From contig OY727097.1 of NCBI GenBank assembly GCA_963402885.1, forward strand, positions 558,001 to 622,000: a DNA stretch of 64,000 nucleotides, read 5' to 3'. Below the pieces are notes generated by a model. That model ran no database searches and had not been told where the DNA came from. It was given only the letters and a program-made list of their open reading frames with translations. A program made the position numbers and the translations under genes. The stretch's first letter is position 1, and each line of letters opens with the position of its first letter. The DNA is from Antedon bifida. Lineage: Eukaryota; Echinodermata; Crinoidea; Comatulida; Antedonidae. Below are positions 57,968 through 64,000 of the stretch, one piece after another.

Positions 57968-58870
57968 TCAAAGATGGTTGAGGTCAGAATCTGATCTGAT
58001 GACGATCTTTTTCTTGTTCTTTAGCAGACAGTGTACTCTTCCATCTGTGGACCATGCAGCTTCAACCGATTCATTACGTGTTGCTAGATGTAACAGATTT
58101 AAGCGTCTCGATGTTAGGTTCTCAGTAATTGAGTAACCAGATTTTTTTAGTTGTCGTTTATTGCGAAAAACATCAGAGCGAGTGCGGTATGAGGTAAATT
58201 TGATAATGATAGGTCTTGGTTTGGATTTAGATACATCGGAGCCAGGATTTAGTTTCTTTCTGCCTAAACGATGTGTGCGATCAATATCACAAAGTTCAAC
58301 CCCTTCTGAGATCCTTGTTGTTATTACGTCAAGTGCCAGTGTATCTGTATTTTCCTTAAAAGACTCAGGAACACCATGTAATAGTAGACAGTTACGTCTG
58401 CTATACTGTTCTAATTCATCGAGTTTATCCCCCATTGCTCTGTTTTCAGCTAATAAAGTGTCATTCTGTTCACGAAGGCTAGAAATGTTTGCCGCCGTTA
58501 CACCGTTGTCCATGGCAACGCTGTCATAAACACTGTCAGTAACCTGGTCAACTATAGATTTGCTGATTTCAGCGATTAGCGTTTTACTATCACATACAGC
58601 TTTAATTATTTTCTGAAAGAGTTCAGGTGACGATAATATGTGATTGCTAATGCTTGTTGCCACAATTGAAATTAATTGAGGATCGTCGGCTAGAAGGTCA
58701 TGAAGGGGTCCGACTCCGAGACCTAGCGGTGATACCGGCTTCGCCTCCGCTGCTGGCATGGCTTGTTCCGGGTCATCCGTTAGTGGGTCTGGGCCTAGCT
58801 CATTCTTACCTCCATTATCGTTAGATCTTTCTTTTACCTTTTTTTGTTTGGTAGATCTAGTTGACATCAT
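57968..58870 (-). CDS. LINE ORF1: coiled-coil RNA-binding protein
   Basis: 300 residues, intact. N-terminal third is polar and Lys/Pro rich; a coiled coil runs about 125-157 (LREQNDTLLAENRAMGDKLDELEQ). It is followed by RRNCLLLHGVPES (158-170), the start of the RRM-like domain seen in L1-type ORF1 proteins, then DRTHRLG and a C-terminal domain with RPIIIKF (219-225) and ITENLTSRR. The expected role is RNA binding and chaperone activity in the retrotransposition particle. A second Met follows the first immediately; the start is taken as the first ATG. Confidence 0.88.
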   Translation of the reverse strand: MMSTRSTKQKKVKERSNDNGGKNELGPDPLTDDPEQAMPAAEAKPVSPLGLGVGPLHDLLADDPQLISIVATSISNHILSSPELFQKIIKAVCDSKTLIAEISKSIVDQVTDSVYDSVAMDNGVTAANISSLREQNDTLLAENRAMGDKLDELEQYSRRNCLLLHGVPESFKENTDTLALDVITTRISEGVELCDIDRTHRLGRKKLNPGSDVSKSKPRPIIIKFTSYRTRSDVFRNKRQLKKSGYSITENLTSRRLNLLHLATRNESVEAAWSTDGRVHCLLKNKKKIVIRSDSDLNHL

Positions 58871-61765
58871 GCTCAGTTTGCTAGTTGACGTTATTAGTGA
58901 TCAATATCAGAGTTGTAAATGTGCAATTAAGAGACTTTTTTTGTTAGGTTAGGCAATCAAGCTATCATTGTTGCAGCGTCAAGTACCATTATCGTAAATG
59001 ATGTTATCTGTTGATTGAGGCCTAAAAAGGCCCTTGGTTAGGCCACCATCAAAGGTATCTCGCGGCTGCATTTGTCTGCATTGTGCAAAATTTAGAAGTT
59101 TGATATTTTCTTGGAAAATTTAGTAATATGACATTAATCACAGATCCAATCGTAAGTTCTCAAAAGTAAAATTTTAAAGTCTAGCTATATCTAATGGTTT
59201 TAAATTTGTATAGTGCAAAATACAAATAGTCTCTATGCGCTAAAATTCAATTCTAGATTCTTTATTGGTCCATAAACTGGAAATGTTTACTAACAATTTT
59301 AGAAATATTGTGATACATTTTAACATTCTTAAATTGAGAATGACAAAGTTTTGTATATTTTCTATTTATTATAATGATTACAGCATATTATGTTAAGTTG
59401 TCGATTAGTAGCCTCAGCTTCAGCCTAATGTACTGCCATATTACAGTTTAAATAGACAATTTTGACAACATCGAAAGACAGCTAAGTAGATGCTAACTTC
59501 AACAAGAGAACTTAAAATCTGAATCATAAATGTAATTTGTAAAAGCAATTCATAGACTTAGTATTATTGCTGTAGAGAGCCATACTGTATAGTACTCATT
59601 TTCTGATGGTCATTTAGTAATGTTCATTTTCATTTCTCGGTTTAAATAAGTGTAATGGCAGTATATAATGAACACAAGAATTGTGAATCATCATAAAGTA
59701 TAATTTGTTCGACAGCAATTTATATGAATTGCTTTTGTATGATTAGTTTTTTTTCTTCAGTTTATTGTTCCTTTAGCATTTCTTATCATCTCTTATAACA
59801 AATGAAGCTTGGTTCCTACTTAAACACAACACAATGACGTAGACTTAACCCAATATTTGTTATGTTTTTATAATTCTCAAGTACAGTACTGTACAGTATG
59901 TTCTTAACAAACATACTTAAATACCGTTACCAAACTATCTTACATCTACCAAATACTGTAGAGCTAGCAAAACGGAGTTGGAGGAGCAGAGTCTTCACAT
60001 CTGAAGTTGGCTCCAAATACGAAGAAGAAGAAGAAGACATTAATTAAAAATGAACTGTTAAAATATTGAAATACTGTAGGATAAATGTTTGTAATTTTTG
60101 ACAAACATCCCATTTTATTCTAAGTCGAAGATAAACCATTAACGTGTTCTAACCGGTTGTCACACGAGTTAAATGTGTACTATAACAGTGAGACAAGACT
60201 TAAACGATGTTGTTTGCCACAAAATATCCAATGAGAGGATTAAGAGATCAGGATGTTTTAACTTCAACAAAGATTTATGAATGTTAATGTGTCTGGACAC
60301 ATTTTTAGCTTAGTAATTTGTGTGTTGACATTCACAACATAAATGTTTTGTTGCTTAAACATTTTTGTTTGTTTCTGTTCTTGAAAATATTTGTATACTG
60401 TAAATGTCAACACATACCTAATGCTGTGCTGTACAGTATTTTGTAGCAAATAAACTATAGAGGGCAGCATTGAGAGTAGTGTCAATTAAGTAGAATTGAC
60501 TAAACTGTACAGTATGTGCTACATCTGTAACGATTATTTAATGAAAATTACATCATAAACAGTTTCAAATTACAAATGAATTTGATATAGAATTGATAGC
60601 TAAAATTTTAACTCAGTAAACCATAATTTATTATACAATTTTACAGGCACTACCATATATAATTATTTTAAATCTATGATTATACTTTAAAGTTTACTTA
60701 TATTCATCATAATTCATATATCAAACTTATTAGTGGACCCTCTTGTATCCTATATACATTATACAAATGTGTGTACATTTTCATTCAGTACACACAGAGC
60801 ATACTGCATCACAGTACAATGTGATGCTATTCTCTGGCCTTTTATACCTTCATGCTGTGACCAACATTCAGCTCTCATCATGGCATGAAAAGCCTGCAGG
60901 GCTAAACTACTCCAGCTCAAGGTTATAATTTGGCATATTCCATTTACTTAATAGGGTATGTAAAACAACAAAATGCCTGTGTAGTACTACAGTGATTAGT
61001 GTGTGAGGAATTTTACTGTACACTTATGAATGTGGCCTTGTTCATTCCAGAGGTGGCAAGAGAATTGAAAGATATTTTTAATAATTCAGATTCATTTATT
61101 ATTAATTAATGATTTGAAGTGTTTTTTTAGTCAATATAATACATTTGTTTGATTTCATTTGTCATTACTTACAAGCAGTCCAAACTAAAAGCCACAGATT
61201 TCAAATTTAATGTGTTTTGTTTTTTACCAAATGTTATCAGATCTTAATGTAGTATACATCAGACTATGAATATTTAAGATTAAACAAAATGTTTAAAACA
61301 TGAATAATAATTTAGGAATTGAGTTATATCATTAGATATTTATTGCAGCAGTCGTACAAATTTGTAATCAATAATGATTAAATTTATGAATAGGTTTCTT
61401 GTATTAATACATAATACGTGCATTTATACTACTACTACAAATACTGTATACAAAGGATTGCTAACTGTATTTATTATTGATATTCTGTGTATTGAAATAT
61501 CTCTTTTAAAATACATCTATAAATAGTAGACACAGACAATAGAAGATGCTACACCTTCTAGCTATTGTTAAAGATGTGCATTGCATATTGTATTCTTTTC
61601 ATTGGCTACATGTAAAATTATACCAGATTAAACGATGCCGTCCTTCTAGTTGTACAGTTATTCTACTGTGTGAAAAAAAAATGATTCTATAGTTATTATG
61701 ACTTTTATGAAAAAATGGATTATCAGTGAATTACAGATTTCTGTTCAACTTTAAAAATATCAAAT

Positions 61766-61917
61766 TTGAGGGCATAGTTCATGTATTATACCATTTGTGG
61801 AGAGGGGTATTATATAGAGCGAGTTATATCTTGCTTTTCAAGGAGAAAGGGCTATTGTTGGTTTATCCAGATACGCTAGCACTCATAGACTACCAACACC
61901 ACTGTTGGTTTGTGTAA
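61766..61917 (+). repeat. 'TGTTGGTTTATCCAG' repeat, copy B
   Basis: Best preserved copy. ACCATTTGTGGAGAGGGGTAT, CGAGTTATATCTTGC and CTATTGTTGGTTTATCCAG appear in order, ending in CTACCAACACCACTGTTGGT, itself a short inverted repeat. Confidence 0.6.
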
Positions 61918-63790
61918 CTTTCATAATTGGCCAAGATATTCCTCAAACTTACATAAGCTTAAGCGTCTACCAACAGACAGACACATAAACTATCATATGA
62001 TATATTGGAAGGTAATTAATGATATCTTATGATATCTTTATTATCTTGATACTAATAATAGATAATAATGATGACAATATTGATTTGAAATTGAAAATGA
62101 TAGTAATATGTACAACAGTAAACAATAATTGTTATTGCTATCGTCTTACATTTCTATTATTGTGACCTTGTAACTTGCGGGTCACCGTTTCTCATTCATA
62201 TCTTGTTAACGCTAATTATGTGAATCACTACATCTCATTAGTTCCGTTGTCGTGTTTGTTAAAATGTAATAATAATGTGTTGATTAAGATTGAGTTCAAC
62301 TTAATGTTAGAAACAATTGATAATGTAGCAGACAGTCAGACTCATCATACAATTGAGCTGACTTTCAGTATAAGCTCAGTCACTTGGAATCATGGAGGTA
62401 TACTCCGATGCTTGGAATACAGTATTGGGTCGAGTTTGGAAGAGTAGGCTTATATGATTTATACTCAGTGGGCTTCATCTTGAGGACCAATATGATGTAC
62501 AGTAGTTGATCACCCTATAATAATACCTACATCAATAGATACACACACCACATAGTTTATATTACAATACAACATTCAATAATTTAAACATTTTATTTTC
62601 ATTAAGAATCGTCTTAATGCTATGGTCTCTTGGAATATTCAATCATCTCCATAATAATATTCCTTTTTAGAATAGATTTCTAATTTCTTTTTTCATAACT
62701 ATTTCTTCACATTTTTCATGTATTGTATTATTTAATTAGAATTTGCTTTGAAATTTGAAAATAGCATTGTTTCATGAATAAATAATTCCTACTCAGCATG
62801 TCCATCTCCACTTTATTTGTGTAGTTCACTTAGAGATTATGAGATTTGATTGTGGTTTGCCAATGACAGTCAAAAGTGATTACTGTAAGTAAATCTGGAT
62901 ATGTTTTGTTTTTTTCTTATGTAATATTGAAAAATTCATTTCAATCCTAATTATTCTTGGTTTTGTTACAATATTTTGTTTTCATCAGCCGTGCTATGTC
63001 AGTACAGTATCAATTAATTGATAAGTGTGGGATGATATTAATCAAATTTAGTTACTGTACTGTTATTTTAAACAAAATCTTAAATTGGCAAGTGCAACAG
63101 ATCAATTTGAAATATTTTTCTTCGTATGGACATAAAGCAATGATCAGATAGTGTGTAACAACTTCTGTATGTACAATCAGACACTCAATATAGTTTTAGT
63201 TTAGTTTTTATTGATAATGTTATGTTTTAACGTTACAACCAAGCGGAAACTTAATTAGGTCCCAAAGGTGTCCCCTTAATAGAGGTTCTAAATTACATTA
63301 TTGCAATAAGTACTGACAATAGTTATATAAAGTAAAGATATTGAAACAGATGCTGTTAAATTGAATAATTAAGGATGCATTCTGTTATTCATTAAGCATA
63401 CAGTTGTTGAAGATGTAAACAAATGACTGTTATCCCTATGGTAAGCATGCCAAATAACAATCAATTCCCTCTAGTATTAAGTTACTTGGAAGGTTAACTT
63501 ATGTCAACTTAATTACCTCTCCTCTAATCACTTCATTTAACAGTTCAGTAATTATTCATTTAATTTGCATACTGATTTGATAATTGATTACTTGAAATAT
63601 AGATTTCGAAAATGGCTCTTGGTGAGTTAACTTTTTTAAAACATTTCTTAACAGTTTAGAATCAATGTTTCTTACACTTTTTTTTAAACCAAACTTCTAT
63701 TAACTAAATTAAATTAGTTTTTAAGTTGTTTAAATAAGAGCTAGCTCATAATTCAATAAATTATTCCTGAAATTTACTTGTCTATTTCGT

Positions 63791-63900
63791 GCCTAGCTTA
63801 CCTGGATAAACCAACAATAGCCTTTCTCCTCGAAGAGCGAGATATAACTCGAAAAGTAGACGAATCCCCCTCTCCACAAATGGTATAGTTCATGAACTAT
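63791..63900 (-). repeat. 'TGTTGGTTTATCCAG' repeat, copy C (inverted)
   Basis: Reverse complement of the core: CTGGATAAACCAACAATAG, GAAGAGCGAGATATAACTCG and CCCTCTCCACAAATGGTATA. It stops before the CTACCAACACC end seen in copies A and B. Confidence 0.6.
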
Positions 63901-64000
63901 TACTCTTTCTAGATGAAACTACTAGGTTTTATATTTTCTTCTTGTTTAAATATTTTTTTACAAACGCCGTTACAGCTGTGTGTGTATAAGTCAACTTTAT

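Larger units (their letters stand above)
54053..59090 (-). mobile_element. Full-length CR1/L2-like non-LTR retrotransposon
   Basis: About 5 kb, antisense to the glypican. Order on the minus strand: 5' UTR (end near 59090 uncertain), ORF1 (58870-57968), a 580-bp spacer, ORF2 (57387-54343), a 3' UTR of about 270 bp with AATAAATG, and a terminal (TGAA)n tail at 54073-54053. Both ORFs lack stops or frameshifts, which suggests recent insertion. The short-repeat tail and the ORF1/ORF2 types fit the CR1/L2 branch. Exact clade needs a tree. Confidence 0.85.
59091..64000 (+). other. Glypican intron 5, last part in the window
   Basis: No exon of the glypican or any other gene recognised. Contains a GCGCT repeat fragment (59203-59250), a (GAA)n run near 60018-60037, two copies of the TGTTGGTTTATCCAG repeat (61766-61917, 63791-63900) and a GTGTCC repeat fragment (63258-63290). 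Otherwise AT-rich. Confidence 0.5.

Noticed and set aside
62175-62447. 90-codon frame near the end
   Set aside because: No recognisable domain, no fitting splice sites or homology to glypican.
63600-63625. ATGGCTCTTG followed by GTGAGT as a new first exon
   Set aside because: Only four codons before a donor-like site and no supporting downstream exon in the window.

Overview
The window is animal nuclear DNA. It is AT-rich, its genes are split into short exons with GT/AG introns, and most of the sequence is intron and dispersed repeat. Three protein-coding genes can be rebuilt exon by exon: a class XVI-type unconventional myosin, a homocysteine S-methyltransferase of the MmuM/plant HMT type, and a GPC4/GPC6-type glypican. 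The combination, together with CR1/L2-like LINEs and abundant MITEs, suggests a marine invertebrate deuterostome (an echinoderm or relative). That placement is inference; no species was recognised.

Layout. At 98-21132 (+) lie the last 20 coding exons of the myosin: motor from switch I onward, one IQ motif, and a long proline-rich tail with WH2-like and WK-type actin-binding motifs. The P-loop and anything N-terminal lie upstream of the window. At 24690-27970 (-) is the complete eight-exon methyltransferase of 311 residues, tail-to-tail with the myosin. About 1.15 kb divergent from it, starting at 29121 (+), is the glypican. Five coding exons (to 49190) encode 342 residues: signal peptide, N-lobe and the CRD-like cysteine region. 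Its last exons and GPI signal lie beyond 64000, so the fifth intron is longer than 14.8 kb.

Mobile DNA. The glypican intron 5 region holds a full-length, apparently intact two-ORF LINE in antisense (about 54053-59090), whose 3' end carries a (TGAA)n tail. At least 11 copies of one MITE family (TA target duplications, about 24-bp terminal inverted repeats, 120-165 bp long) are spread over all three genes. Many copies carry perfect CArG-box sequences, CC(A/T)6GG. One copy supplies most of a working splice donor in the methyltransferase. Several smaller repeat families, two long hairpins, two minisatellites, a tRNA-like sequence and a homeodomain-motif tandem repeat fill other introns.

The three genes do not form a pathway: the myosin is an actin motor/adaptor, the methyltransferase makes methionine, and the glypican is a cell-surface heparan-sulfate proteoglycan. 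The myosin and glypican neighbourhood may be an old linkage, because MYO16 and GPC6 share human chromosome 13q.
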